A stretch of DNA of 64,000 nucleotides from Lingula anatina (GCF_001039355.2 NW_019775510.1:10235-74234); one strand, 5' to 3'; numbered from the stretch's first letter, positions 43,797-57,500 are shown. Program-made: numbers and translations. The notes: a model not told the origin generated them from the letters alone.

Positions 43797-46198
43797 CAGG
43801 GTACGAAATAAGGACCGACCGGCAGCCCGGGACGGCTCAATTATCACCCGGGCGGTCTCTTTCCAAAAGTTGTCAGTCCGGATGTCTGGCCATTTTCTGG
43901 CCTCTAAAATAATTTTAAATCAATATGCACGTTCATATTAAGCAGATTTGGTTGAAATAAAACGAAAACAATGAGGCTTACCCTTCAAGAAATCGACACT
44001 CGAAACAAATGAACGAAAACCGAAAGTAGGTCATACATGCTTGTTTCACCTTTTTCCCGTCATGCCTTGCGCAAAGACCCTTCACCGTGTTACGAAACGT
44101 CTGATACAAAGTATCAAACGCGGCATTTATATGCTTGTTTACGAGACAAGTGACGAACGATGTGTGGTCATTCAAGTTCACACAATCTCGTCTAATTACG
44201 CAGTTTAAGGTTTGCTTCTTCTATAATCTGTACATAATCATAATTGTACGACGTCTTTCTCATAAAAAAAATTTAATTGAATGACATCACGACGCACGTG
44301 GATTGCGCCTAAGTCGCAGTTAAGATTACCCCTGTCGCAGTCTACCCTCTGTAGGCCTAAGTATTTCGGTGCTAATAATGAATGTGATGCCCCAGCACGT
44401 AAGAAAAGAACACAGGAAGGTATCAGACAATCAAATAAAGTGTATGATGACACCAAAGCAGGGCTCCACAGGTAAAAATTCAGTTCGGACAAGTGAATTT
44501 GCAGGGTGGGCTGTCCGACGGACAGGTTATGTTTTATTAGAACTTAAGAACAAAAATCTTGAAAAATAATTTTTTGCTGCATACTGACGTCTTCTTGTCT
44601 CTTCCTGGATTGCATTGAAAAGGGTGACCTACATTTGGTACAAAACACGTGGTTCCAAAACGAAGTCTTAGCAAACTTAATGCCAAATTATAAAAGTGAA
44701 CACCTTCCAGAACTTCACAAGACAAAATTTATTCACATAACAGGCTGACTACTGAATATTTATTTGTTTAAAAACCTACGTGCTCTAGTAACAAAGATCG
44801 TTCCTAAAATAGAAACTACACAAGAGCCAGATTGGACTGGATGTATCTAGTTTGTTGTCAAGGCAACATTCTGCCTGTCAATCAAATGTGTTGCACGCTA
44901 TCTCCTCACAACTATTTGAAGTTGGAAAGTCAAACTTTGGGACTGAAGATCTTGTTGAAATGTTGTTTATTTGCATAACCTGAAATTTTGTCAGATGTTT
45001 AATTTAATGACTCTAGCACCACCTGTGTTATTTACAGTTCAAAATTTAGTACTGGAATTTGATAAATTAGCAATGGTACCAGTGTGGTATTGATGCAAGG
45101 AAGAAAATTAGTAATAAAAATATGAGAATTTATATAAAAAAGAAGGGGGAATTTTTAAAGACTGATTTTATTTAATTCATACTGTACATTTAAAAAATCA
45201 AACACATATAGTTACCCCTAAAGAAACCAAATTGTTATTATAAATAACAATTTAAAAACTTTAAAAGTAGTGATATTTATATAAGTAAACTATTATACAA
45301 TGAATATTCTTCAGTCTTAAATAAAATTTATTCAGATATAAATTTTGAATATTTTAATTAAAAAATATAACACTGCCCCCCCCCCCCCCCCAACCACCAC
45401 CACCACCACCACCTCCAGCTCAATATTTTTTAAAGACTTGGTTAAACTTCATGTGAATCTGTTATCAAATTTCAGATTTACTATTAGTGGACCCTGTACC
45501 CCAAACTCTGGGAAAAGCCCTGATCGAAACCATGTTAAATCAGACTTATATGCAAGATTAAATATTCAGGAGTTCACAAGTATGAAAAAATGACTTTTTA
45601 TTTGAAAATAAATCCACTGCATTTTCCAGGCTCATTTGACTGAATATATTGGTAAAAAATACATTACATGTATGACTACACATATTAATGTTTATAAAGT
45701 TCACCGAGAGGTATGAATGGAAAAAAAATTGGTTTTGATGGACAGATTGGATTCAAAATCAGACACGTCAAATTTATGACCACCTGTCCAAAGTTAGTGT
45801 CTAGCCCTGCAAAAGGAAAATGTCAGTTCTGCCATCATGGAAAACGGAATTTTCATGGTTAATTTGTGATGAGACTGATAGTGAAAAGGTCAAACTTTTT
45901 TGCAAGGCCTATCGAAGTGTATTTGCACCATTGGTTTCTAGTCAACAACCAGAAAGATTTCATAAGTATGCCCATGGAACATTTGTAACAAGCGGGTCAT
46001 GCAACAGTGAAGAATCTACTTGAATAAATTCACTTTGAGACTAAGAGTCCCTGTTTCAATATCGTTCTTGCCTGCAATTTGTTTAATCAGGTAACTTTCA
46101 AAAAAATTCAGGACTGGCTACTTTTGGTCAGGGCTGGCTACTTTTCAAGTTGCCAGCCCTGCTGTCCGGCTTCAAATTTATACGAATTTCATACCCTG
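43797..46198. mobile_element. 2.4-kb hAT-like DNA transposon
   Basis: Left end CAGGGTACGAAATAAGG, right end GAATTTCATACCCTG, inverted copies in the outer 12 bases. AGTAGAC is repeated on both sides (43790-43796 and 46199-46205), a 7-bp target duplication. CAGGG ends with 5-8 bp duplications fit hAT. Inside, 45820-46023 could be a relic of a transposase N-terminus; the rest shows no transposase, so the element is non-autonomous. A C run followed by (CCA)n is at 45376-45414. Confidence 0.7.
45820..46023 (+). pseudogene. Possible relic of a hAT-type zinc-finger N-terminus
   Basis: The frame reads SWKTEFSWLICDETDSEKVK then LFCKAYRSVFAP and FHKYAHGTFVTSGSCN. The W..F.WL...........FC..... pattern followed by F..G recalls the TTF/BED-like zinc finger at the start of some hAT transposases, but the second Cys of the CxxC pair is not visible (FCKAY). 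It lies inside a hAT-like element, which supports the idea. Only 67 codons and no transposase core. Confidence 0.35.
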
Positions 46199-46205
46199 AG
46201 TAGAC

Positions 46206-47500
46206 TCTTTATTAAAACGCGAGGTATAACAAAATCATGTGCATTTATGGTGCACAAACAAGGCTTTTTATGTGCCCAGTTACGATTCTATGCACGTATG
46301 GCACAATGGTGCGTTCCTTCCCAATCACTGCCAGTTCATCAGTTCTGTAAGTTTCAAGCCAAAAGGTAAAACCTTTTTCCACTTCTTATGTTCGACGGCA
46401 TCAACAGACGCAGGTAACGGTGACACATCTGTGTCTGTACATAAAAATTGCTTTTAATTTATGAAAAATCTGTAAAATATGACTTCTTGTGACATTTGAC
46501 CCCTTATCAATGGCACTTGACTAATTGTCACACATTCAAGATTTATAAAATTGATTGTTCCATTCTTTGCAAATTGCTTCTATAAAGATATATAATGCAT
46601 TGTGATATTATTAATCAAATTGATGTGGCAAGCATTTTCTCTCCCCTATCCCCCCCCCTTTCAAAGAACCCACATTTTGAATGTTAGGCTCACATTTTAT
46701 TACATGACTTTTTCAAATAAGACAGTTGAGGCTCCAAATTTTGTTCATAAGCATTAGACTATACCATGTTTAAAATCAGTCACCAAATTTTAATTTCTTT
46801 CTCAAACAACATTTATTAAAAAGATAATGGTTTAAATTTATAAAAAAAAATTTACAAAATATGACCTCTTGTGACATCTGACCCATCATCAATTACCTTG
46901 ACTTATTATCATGCATTCATAACTTATGAAATTAAATTGTCCCATCCCTTACCTCCATAAGGATATATTATGTATTGATGTATCTTTAATCATATTGATA
47001 TGGCAAGTATTTTCTCTCCCCTACCCCCACTTTCAAAGATGGCATATTTGCATTGTAAGGTTCACACTCTTTTACATAATTTTCTAAATTAAGACTGCTG
47101 ATGCTCCAAATTTTAGTAATTAGCTTTAGACTATACTATGCCATTCACCAAATACCATGATATTCTTATTACTCCAGCAATGATTTTAAAAAATGGTTTT
47201 AAGTTTTGAAAAATCCCCCGGGGCCCTCTAAAGCGTCCCCAAAAATGTTGGCATTTTAGAGGACGAACAGTGCCATTTGGTACCATTTGGTAAGTATGAT
47301 TCAGCTATTCAAAATTCTAATTTCAAGAGCGGACCGTTGCTGTGATTTTTTTTCAGAAAGTGAAGGGGGGGTCAGGACCCCCCTGACCCCCATCTAAATT
47401 CACCACTGCATTTGACCCATTAACAATGACCCTTGACCATGCATTCATGATTTAGGAAATTAATTCTCCCATCCCTTGCCTCCATAAGGATATACAATGT
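46206..47500. repeat. Non-coding with a ~380-bp tandem repeat
   Basis: The segment with CTTGTGACAT, a run on cattcatgatttatgaaatt-like sequence and GGCAAGCATTTTCTCTCCCC occurs at about 46482 and 46861, with a partial third copy at 47411. At 46310-46450 there is an inverted, truncated copy of the repeat that starts TGTACAGACACATCTGTGTC elsewhere. Confidence 0.5.
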
Positions 47501-48678
47501 ATGTAGGAGACATAAGCCTTTCTAAATATCACTGATTCGTCCCTTTTTTGGTAAGTGTCTATATAGCTGGCTCATGGACCAATATATGCCAATTAGTGTA
47601 TTGAGGAACACCCAAAGCAAAAGACTTGAAACAAATAGCCTCCACCAAACCAACCAATGAGTATAATACCTATTCATCATGCGCAAGCTAGCATATATAG
47701 GTAGGGGAACGTCAAGGAAATGTTATGTTTAGTTAAAGTTTAATTAACTGTAAATTCCAACTTAATTACTTATACCCGTAGAGTGACATATTACTATTTC
47801 ACAATTGGTCATCATAATAGCAATTAACATACCTTACACATAAGACATATGAAGAACTATACTCACATTAGGGGCAAGCTATAGTGCTATGATCTAAGTA
47901 TCAAAGTTTGAGTTGGTTGACAAAATATTGAAGTGTGAATGGTTTGAAAACACATGCCTTAGTTACAATGTCAGGGGCCATTAAGGGGAGAAACCACCAA
48001 AATATTTACCATTGACGACCATACTAAGAAATGCCTGCAAAACTGCATAAAGAAAATTACTCTGTGAAACATTTCCCATCTCCATGGACAGCAGACACAC
48101 TGACATAACTCCAAATGGCAAAAAAATATACTGTCATCAACTCCGCTGTCTTACCGGCATCACTTGAACATGTGCACCCCTCTGTTTGTAAACAAACCAC
48201 TGAACCACTCACAGTCAGTAGACCCTTCCGCCAGAGGTCTCACGACTGCACCGCACCTGTGCCTGGTCCTGAAAAAAAAAACTGGCAGTAGTTTACACCC
48301 TACTCTGCTAGTTGATACCAAAATTAACCCTAGCAACACACAAGAAATGCCAGGAAAAAAATGGAAAAAAGCACTCATTTTTTCTCACTGAACTATATTC
48401 GTCTATAACAGGTGCTGATTGGCTGATTTGGAGGTTTCTGCCCTGATTCAGGGTGTATTCCCAGAGATTTAGATCGATCCAGGGATTAAGATTTAGATCG
48501 ACCTAACTCCCTTGGGGTTCAAGCTAAATTGCAGTCAGCCGAGGGCGCACCATAGTTAATTACACCCTTACAGCTTTCAGTAGGCGGGACAGACGCTTAA
48601 GCCGGCTAAGCTGACAGTAATCTAGTGAGACTCCCCACTGGTATGGATCGATCTAAAATCTATGGAAATGGGGTCTAA
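47501..48678. other. Unassigned non-coding stretch
   Basis: No repeat family or coding exon recognised. Confidence 0.35.
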
Positions 48679-48935
48679 GGCTTCGTTCACATGCAATGTC
48701 TATTTTCTAAATTCTATTTTCTATTCGCGGTATGTCTTATGATCACGCTCTGTGCCCTTAATGTCCCGCGGCGTAATTACTGGCAGCGCGAGCCAGTTAC
48801 TATAAGTTACTATAAGTAACTGGCTCGCGCTGCTAGTAATTACGCGGCGGGATATTCAGTGCACAGACCGTGATCATAAGATAGCGCGAATAGAAAATAG
48901 AATTTAGAAAATAGACATTGCATGTGAACGAAGCC
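48679..48935. mobile_element. Palindromic Harbinger-type MITE
   Basis: Starts GGCTTCGTTCACATGCAATG and ends with the inverted copy. The two arms match almost throughout, so the 257 bp form one long hairpin with a short centre near 48805. TAA is on both sides (48676-48678 and 48936-48938). A 3-bp TWA duplication and GGC ends fit PIF/Harbinger. Confidence 0.75.
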
Positions 48936-50100
48936 TAAGTGCCACAATTTTTCTTTGTTCCAAAGCATGTGTATCAGAACTACAACAATAAGTTTATCTG
49001 TAATATTGGTGTAATTTGTAAAGGACTGTACAATACTAGGAACTGGTATTCTTTCTGGTTTATGAAAGACCAGACTACATTAAACCTAAATAAAACAAGG
49101 CAGCAAAGCTGTCAAATGTACAGACAAAAAACAGAAAAAAAATGCAAAATAGGTCATTTTGTTAATTTTGATGCAATAATAAATAATGCTTATAAGAGCA
49201 CAGTCAGTCAACACTGATTTTTAATCATGCACAACAGGTAACATGGTCAAAAACAGGAGCAGATCCAGAGATATTTTCTGATAGTATTGCAAAGTATCTT
49301 TGTTGATCCATCCTCCATTTTGATGGTCTTCCAACAGAAACCCGTTAATATAAACTTTAAAATCTAACTGTCTTCCAGGAGACCCAGAAGATGGTCTCAA
49401 TCCACCCCTTCAATCAGATTACAGTTTCGGGACCATGAGAGTTAAAATTCACATGATGAAAGTCCCAATATATGAAAAATGATGACAGTGCACTGCTTAT
49501 GTGGAAATACTGAAAATGTGCAGAGCCTCAGGTGGATGGGAGTTAAAAGTCACTTCTTAAAAATGCCACTGTTGGAGAAAAAATTAAAAAGAAAACAACA
49601 AAAATATAATCCCAATGAAGCTGCTATTCACTGCTTCCTTATTATGGACACTATGTTATCTAGCAGACAGCTTAACCTTTGGGATTTTACAGGGAAATAT
49701 CAACAAATGTGCTTTATGAAATTTCATTTAATGGCCACTTAATTAGGCAAATGAGTTTATAACACTGAACTTAGCCTAGTGAATACCCAAGGGGAATTTA
49801 CAGACTGACCACACAAATTTGTATATCAAAGGTCTTCAGGCACATAAGTCACACCTTAAGAAAAGCAGAAAACAACTAGAGGATCAGAGAGGTGATACCG
49901 CCTCCGAATATTGTACCACCAGCTGGAGTAAGCGCATTCGTATAGACCCCCCACACACAAAAAAAGGGACACCACTATCAGTCTTGTGCTTGACAAGCTG
50001 TAAAAAATGCAATCAACAAGAATTCTCAAAATATGGGCATTTTTACAATCCTGGGCACTTTTCAGATTTTCCCACATATTGCTAATTAACAAATTACATA
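48936..50100. repeat. Dispersed repeat stretch
   Basis: Contains CAAGGCAGCAAAGCTGTCAA (49098), a segment also at 41190 and inverted at 63510 and 63460. 49255-49410 is a copy of the small MITE family. 49480-49800 is inverted relative to 60300-60900. Confidence 0.5.
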
Positions 50101-50379
50101 CATATGATCAAAGAATTCTTAAATCACTATGTTAGAGAATGGTGTAAGTGAAGATAAACACTGAAAACAGAAACCAAATATCACCTCCGAGTCCAAAGTT
50201 ATGCTAAAGAAAAGCCCGAAAAATGACCAAATATTTTTCTCGTTTTAGTCATATGAAATAAAAAGCAATCTGAAATAAATTAAAACAGTATTTGACATTG
50301 CATTTTTTTGGATTATAAAACACTCAGTAGTATGATGGAAGCAAAAAAGTTTAAATATTAACAGGAGAGAGAAGTATCC

Positions 50380-51453
50380 TAGAAAAAAGTCTTTTAATGG
50401 CATGCTGGTATTTCCGTTAAACGAAATGTCCATTCCGAAACAAAAATAAATGACTTTCAGAAAATATATCATAAAGCATACAGTATAATTAACCATCCTA
50501 ATCATTATTTGGATGTATTGGTATTGTTTGTATCAAATAATGAAATCTGCGCGATGATTCTGGAGCTTGACATGGAGTGCAAAATAACCCTACTCTGTTT
50601 TTCCGTTAAATTTGTCCATTCCGAAACATGGGTTTCTCTTACATAAAAAGAACATGTTGACACCTAGCCTGTAACAATATATATTTCTCTAAAGTCCAGG
50701 ACATGTGATATTTATTTTTATATAAGAAAACCCCAGTGCACAGGAACCCATCCAACTGTGGCCTTTCTTATGATGCCCGTTAAAAATTGTCCATTCTGAA
50801 ACAAAGTACCTTTACATTGCCAATGCTATAAATAGAGAGAATTCTGTCTTTAATGCTGTGTTTCACTTGACATGAGCAAATTACTGTTAGAGCATCATGC
50901 ATATGACATAAAAATAATAGAAAAACATTTCTTCAGTGGCATCTTTTTAAATTTCTATATATATCCTCAATAAAAAAATTCATTTTTGCGAGTCAGCATC
51001 TTTTCTTTGGATCTACTAAAACTTCCATTGCATATTTTCCCAAAGTTCATGTATTTCAAAGTTAAATTAACATTTAATTAAAGAGATTATATCAATATAA
51101 ATAGAAATATAAGCAATTTGGATGCTTTGTATCGGAAAGGACATTTTTAACACGTTGTCTAAAACACTTATTTACTCTTTGGTCTGCTCATCTATTTATT
51201 ATTCATGAGGAAGAGGATGATGGGAAGTGCATCAAAGTTATGTAAAATATAATTTTGAATAATATAGCTTACCTTACTTTAAATATTGCTTACTTATGAT
51301 GTACATAAAAGTATATGAAAATAGTTATGAGGCTACAGGTGTTAATGTTGCGAGAGTCAGATCTGGCACGGTTTACAGAGGCGCTTGCAGGCAGACACAT
51401 GTTATAATTAACTTCCTGTGATTATTTATAATATATAAATACATCATGATACA

Positions 51454-51484
<31 letters not shown>

Positions 51485-51850
51485 CATTTAAACAATTTCC
51501 TAAATGTTAAATAAATGTCCATTCCAGGACATGCCTAAAAGGGCATATTTAAAAATGTAATTACTAAAGGAAGTAGAATAGGGTATAATGGAGTGTAGAA
51601 GACTCTATTATATGTCATGATCAGATACTTAATGGAGTAACATTTCAATAATGAATCAAAAACTATCCAAACTGACCAATTAATATAATAAAAACAGTTC
51701 AATTTTAATCTAGTTTACTCATATTTTGTCCAATGATTGCTTCACCTGTGCCTTGTAAACCAACATACTATGAGATCTTAAAGCAATTTCATAAATGTTT
51801 AAAAAATGTCCTTTCTGAAACAGGGATGTTTCAGAAAGGACATTTATTTT
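50380..51850. repeat. Stretch with recurring TGTCCATTCCGAAACA motif
   Basis: The motif or a near copy occurs at about 50427, 50617, 50788, 51518 and 51807 and, inverted, near 51130 and 51826. At 51804-51848 two inverted copies form a perfect 19-bp stem (AAATGTCCTTTCTGAAACA) with a 4-base loop. (AT)n at 51455-51482. No coding sequence. Confidence 0.6.
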
Positions 51851-52404
51851 AACATGACACTGCAATTAGTACACATGTCCGTGCAAAATAATATTTTACA
51901 CAATCATGAAGCATAACATCAAGAACTAATGCAAGGTAAAGTGAAGTACAGAAGTCCTCAGAATATCTCAGAATCAAAAACTTCATGGAGTCACATTTAA
52001 TACTGAAACAGGAAAATTACAAAATATCATTGATGCGTCAAATTTTGGATATTTTCATCCATTTTTTTCCCAATACATAAAAGAGCAATACTCTCTGAGT
52101 AAAACTAAGTGTTTTTTTGGAGATCAATACCCTAAATTACCATAAAAGTCACATACTTCAAGGTTTAGCTTATGAAAATTAAAAAATGATTTTCAAAATT
52201 CAAATAATCATATCTTTATACATACACAAGGTTTTATCTCGGGATTGTCATTTCTTATACCCTTCAGGTCTATACTTTCAAGAAAAGTACAAATTTCAAC
52301 ACAATAATGACTTCTATTTTTTGACCCTTGGTGGGAAAAAAAAGGAGCCCAGGATTGTAAAAATGCCCATATGCAAAAAAAATATATAACTAAAAATGGT
52401 ACAA

Positions 52405-53545
52405 TAAAGGTTCAGTTCATCGTAAGGTAGGTCAAAGGTCAATTTCAAGGTCACACTTAGATTGCCAGTATATGACTTCCTATTCAAATTCAATAGTAAC
52501 TATGGGCGTATCTCTGCCAGTTTTGAAAATAAAAGCATTAAAAAGTTGCAAAGTTCAGTTTATGGTGTAAAGTAGGTCAAAGGTCAATTTCAAGGTCACA
52601 TTTAGATTGCCAGTATATGACTTCCTATTCAAGTTCAATAGTAACTATGGACCTATCTCTGCTAGTTTTGGAGATAAAAGGGAACAACATTTCAGTTCAT
52701 GGTTAAAAGTATGTCAAAGGTCAATTTTAAGGTCACAGTAAATTGCCTCTAATGACTTTCTATTCAAATTCAATAGTACCTATGGGCGTATCTCTGCCAG
52801 TTTTGAAAATAAAAGCACTGAATAGTTGCAAAGTTCAGTTTATGGTGTAAAGTAGATCAAAGGTCAATTTCAAGGTCAGAGTAAGATTACAAGTATATGA
52901 CTTCGTATTCAACTTTACTAGTAACTATGGACCTATCTCTGCCAGGTTTGGAGTTAAAAGGGAAAGAAATTAGCAAAGTTCAGTTCATGGTGATAAGTAG
53001 GTCAAAGGTCAATTTTAAGGTCACTGTAAATTGCCTCTAATCACTTTCTATTCAAATTCAACAATAACTATAGGCGTATTTTTGCCAGTTTTGGAGATAA
53101 AAGGGAAATAAAATTTGCAAAGTTAAGTTCATGGTAAAAAGTAGGTCGAAGGTCAATTTTAAGGTCACAGTAAATTTCCTCTAATGACTTCATATTCAAA
53201 TTAAATAATAACTATGGACGTGTCATTGTCAGTCTTGGAGATAAAAGTGAACCAAAATTTGTGAAGTTCAATTCATGGTTAAAAGTAGGTCAAAGGTCAA
53301 ATTTAAGGTCACAGTAAATTGCCTCTAATGACTTTCTATTCAAATTCAATAGTAACTATGGGCGTGTCTCTGCCAGTTTTGAAAATAAAAGCATTAAAAA
53401 GTTGCAAAGTTCAGTTTATGGTGTAAAGTAGGTCAAAGGTCAATTTCAAGGTCACATTAAGATTGCCAGTATATGACTTCCTATTCAAGTTCAATAGTAA
53501 CTATGGACCTATCTCTGCCAGTTTTGGAGATATAAGGGACTAAAT
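52405..53545 (+). repeat. Satellite array, about eight ~142-bp units, with DR1 motif
   Basis: Units begin near 52409, 52553, 52692, 52833, 52978, 53121, 53267 and 53408. Each has a GTTCAGTT.ATGG start, then AGGTCAAAGGTCA, then AAGGTCA, then CTATTCAAATTCAATAGTAA and TCTCTGCCAGTTTTG. AGGTCAAAGGTCA is a perfect direct repeat of AGGTCA with one base between (DR1); a few units have one change (for example AGATCAAAGGTCA in the 52833 unit). Confidence 0.85.
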
Positions 53546-55150
53546 GTTATAACTTTGGAGTTTCAATAATGTGCCATAAATTTCGTACAGAAAAAATTAA
53601 TTAAAATAAAGAAAAGGTCATTTTGGTTGAAATTCTTGAAATGGGAGGTGCTCAGAAGTTCCAGATGTTCAAATTTCATGAAATAATGTCATTTTTGACC
53701 AGAAGTTGTCTGCCTTGCCAAGCCTTATGTTTTATTTTCCCGGGGTTCAAAATTTATTATCCATTACCGTACTGCACATTTTGCTTTCACCACCAATATG
53801 TACTTTTGATACAGCGTAACTCGAAAACAGTATGGAATAAAAAAAACAGAGACCACTCCCAGTGTTGGGATTTACATGCTCTACAAAAGGCAAAAAAGAA
53901 TGGGTCTCTAGCATTAACGGTTCCTGAATTAGAGACAGTTTTCAGTTTTAGTATCATATGGCCACTACTCCTGTGAAAATGCACCGATTGACCCCAATTC
54001 ACGGATATGAAAGATGACCTGAAGGGTAACACTTTCCAATAATATTATTGGTTAAGTCTGTGTAGTATCTGAATAACAGTGCAAATAATTTTTTTTTCGA
54101 AAAAAAATTCATTTTTTTTAATTTTGGCCAGTTTGACCTTGAAATAAAGGTCAAATCCAAGCACATATTTGAAATCTACAAATATGACTTTTGGAAAGCC
54201 GTCTGTAGAAATTTTTCCCATAATTCCATCCGTAGGTAGATAATTAGCATTTAATTTTGCCATTTTTGGACAAGGGTGCATTGCAATGAGTGCCACACCT
54301 AGACCCGGATACAAACAAAGCCCAAATTTTACGTGGAACGAGTTGAGACTATAGGTGACCTAAATCCAAGAGATGGGTATGCAGGTCATTTTCTGTCTAA
54401 GAGGAGAAGCGGTAACGGTAACATGGCGGCGAAGCCGGCGGAACGATCTGGACGGGACTAAAACCATGTGTACCTCCAGCGCCTGGTGGTACAATAATGC
54501 AAAAAAACAGGAGACTGCCAATTCTGATGCAATAATACATTATGTTTAACTGCACAGTCAACATCAAATTTTAATTATGCACAACAGGTAACACTGATGA
54601 AAGTAGAAGCATAAGGCTTCAGGCCCATCAGAGTTCAAGTTTATACCTAGAATGTGCCAGAATGAGAAAAATGAAGATTTCAAAAATGCATAAATTTAAT
54701 AAAATTGATAATCCAATAGAGCTGGTTTTCTAATATGAGCTGTATGTCACTCCTAAGAATCATTCTTGTAAGAATAGTTAAAAAAAATAGAAAGTAACAC
54801 TTTACTTTACATAATATTAATGGTGGCAGAGCACAAAGTAGGTTTTTTGTCAATTTTAATGCAACATTACATGATGATTAACTAATTAAATACCACCAAT
54901 TTTAAAATATCTGCTATTAAAAACACGGACCTTAAGAAAATTTGATTACCACTGGGCTTCATGCCCAAGGGAGCTCCAAGTCCCACATTGAAAATTGCAA
55001 CATGTGAAAGATAAAAATTTTCACAAAAAAAAATTTATAACTTCCAGAAAATTACCTAATGAGACAATTTTTCAACTGAAGCTGTATTTCAGTCTTATGT
55101 TTCTTTCCTGTAAGTGTGAGAAGAGCAAGTGACATGGTTTTCCTTTCACC
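53546..55150. repeat. Non-coding stretch, with copies of the ~310-bp unit
   Basis: 53620-54480 shows no supported gene. 54490-55150 holds two copies of the unit seen at 41170-42440. Confidence 0.45.
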
Positions 55151-55154
55151 ACCA

Positions 55155-56400
55155 CATTTTTAGACTACTAGTCCTTCGGGCTAGCAGACTCTCAAACTTT
55201 ACTAGCCCGAACCAAAAATCACTAGCCCAATTTAAATAATCATTTAAAAAGTTTAAGCAGATGTTGTAAAGAGTTGTGGTACCATACTGTACTTTCTTAT
55301 AAACCTTATTATAGAAGTAGAGCAAGTGAATAACAAAGTCAATCAGGTTAATTTCCAGTAGATGGGGTGGTAAAATTAATTAAAAAATATATTTAATTAT
55401 TTTAATATTGAAAAAATTCTTTTTTTAATTTGTAATACTGAATTAAGTTACCCTTACTTTTCATATTTTTATAATATCTTTTTTTTCCATTTTTCATATG
55501 CAATCAAAATTTTTTTTAATTCCTATTCTTTTTATTGACAATGGCTCTTTTCTGACAATTTATTTCCAATAACATCGGTATATAATGCCACTTCTAAATT
55601 AAAATACATAGGTGCTGTAAGGGTAATTAAACAAACGTCTTACAATTTTTTTTGTTACAATTCTTTTGGTTATATATTTGTAAAAACAACTTTTCAAGGA
55701 CTTTACCAGGACAAAGTGTGGAGGGGTAGCCATGGCATAAACCGAACTATCCCACATTGTCAAGAATAGTTCATAGGGTATTTATGTAACTGCCAAGGTC
55801 TTATTGTTTTTAAAAGGCAATAAGCAAAGGAAAATGTATTTACTCATGGATATTAAAATTATAAATAAAAAATATAAAGAAAAAAGGAAATAGAATACTC
55901 CACCCCTCAGTCTGCTAAGTGGTCCTAACCCAAATGTTCTATGAGATAACACTTGCTTCGGAGACAGTGTTGTTTTGACAAAACCTGTTGCTAGTACTAA
56001 GGAATTCCGGTCTGATCCAGTAACTTGATTGACAGCAATTTGTAGTCATGACAACAAACTGGTCAAATAAAAAGAAGCCGACACGCTGATCAGACAGACT
56101 GCTGCTATAAATAACTACAGTGAAGTTATTTATAGCAACTGATCAATATTCAGTAGTTAGAGCTAGGTGTGAGTTTTTTCAACTGAGAGGCATATCATAC
56201 TATCTAGAAACGTCAAATCAGAGGCAGGGACAAAGAAGACTGGCGACTTATATTTTTGAAATCTTACTGAGTGTTAAAATAGGTTCAAAATTACAACTAG
56301 CCCGTTCGGGCTAGTGCTTTATAAAATTTCAACTTTTTTACTAGCCCGGTGCCACTTTAGGTGGGCAATTGCCTCGGGCTAGTGCTTAACGTCGCAGACT
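55155..56400. mobile_element. Probable hAT-like element with CTAGCCCG terminal motifs
   Basis: At the left, TAGTCCTTCGGGCTAGC and TACTAGCCCGAAC; at the right, ACTAGCCCGTTCGGGCTAGT, ACTAGCCCGGTGCC and CGGGCTAGTGCTTAA. Clusters of CTAGCCCG/CGGGCTAG at both ends and none between suggest terminal and subterminal repeats. I cannot define a target duplication. Confidence 0.45.
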
Positions 56401-57500
56401 GTGACAATATATCATCAACAAAATAAAAGGCACCAGGATCTCCTTTGTATTTTATCTCCCTAATGTACAGGTTTAATATCCATTGAGGACCTTTTCTAGT
56501 GGATATATGACTCTTTGATATCTCCATGCTCAAACTTTTTTTTTTTTTTGGGGGGGGGGTACAGGTATATTTTTTGTTTGAATGTCTTAAGGAGTCAGTC
56601 AATATTGACCAACAAAATACACAGGTATACTGTAACTATATATAACTATATATAGAGCAGGGAGGAAACATATATACTGAGTTGCATGTCTGCTGACTGA
56701 AAATCTGCTTCGAAAACTAGAAAAACCGAAAATTAGACATACATCCCTTGAAATCGGTGCAGGGAAGTACCAGTATAGGGATGTAGCCATTCAGCACAAT
56801 CTGACCAGCACTCCCACCTTTTTAAAATTTATCGCCAGATTTAGACGATTTGAGAAAACTTTAAAAAAAAAAAGAAAAAAACCGAAAATCCAAAACTCTG
56901 GAACACTTTCGTGCATTCACGTATCATATATAAGATATATTAAATATTCTAAAAACTGAAAAATGACGAAATTTTGCTATCCCTGTGGCTTAACAAAACT
57001 TACCTTTTCATCGTTTTTGGCATGATCCTTCTGTACACTTTCACACTTGCTGTACATCAGCTACACTGGAATTCATATGAAAAAGGAGTAGACTGGGCAC
57101 CGCCTGCATGTAACTCTTTGCAACTCAGACGTTCAATATTCGCCTGTTCCAACATCGATGTCCGCCCATTTATATAAAAAAATTCCTTAAACAAGTAGTT
57201 TACTTAAAAATGTACCAGGCTGAAACTAATATAGTGCGTTTCAAACAAATCTAGATTTAAACAATACAATGCATTACAAGCTGCTTTGACAGCAGAAAGC
57301 AGACGACCTCGGCATCTATGCAAGACAAGCCCAACACGCTCACTCACAGCGGTGAGTGTCAGTTTGCGTTAAACGTTTTTGACAAGGACGATATTTCATT
57401 ACTTTAATAAATCTATGTATGAAAAGGTCACAAAATACTTACATTTAAAGAATCGCCTTTTTATTTATTTATTATTATTATTTTATTTTTTTAGAGTTTT
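56401..57500. other. Unassigned non-coding stretch
   Basis: A T/G run near 56540-56560; otherwise nothing recognised. Confidence 0.35.

Noticed and set aside
44238-44569. Overlapping frames on both strands inside the hAT-like element
   Set aside because: Short, no transposase motif, and both strands open over the same bases.
53623-53976. 117-codon plus frame
   Set aside because: No splice context, hydrophobic low-information peptide, and surrounded by repeats.
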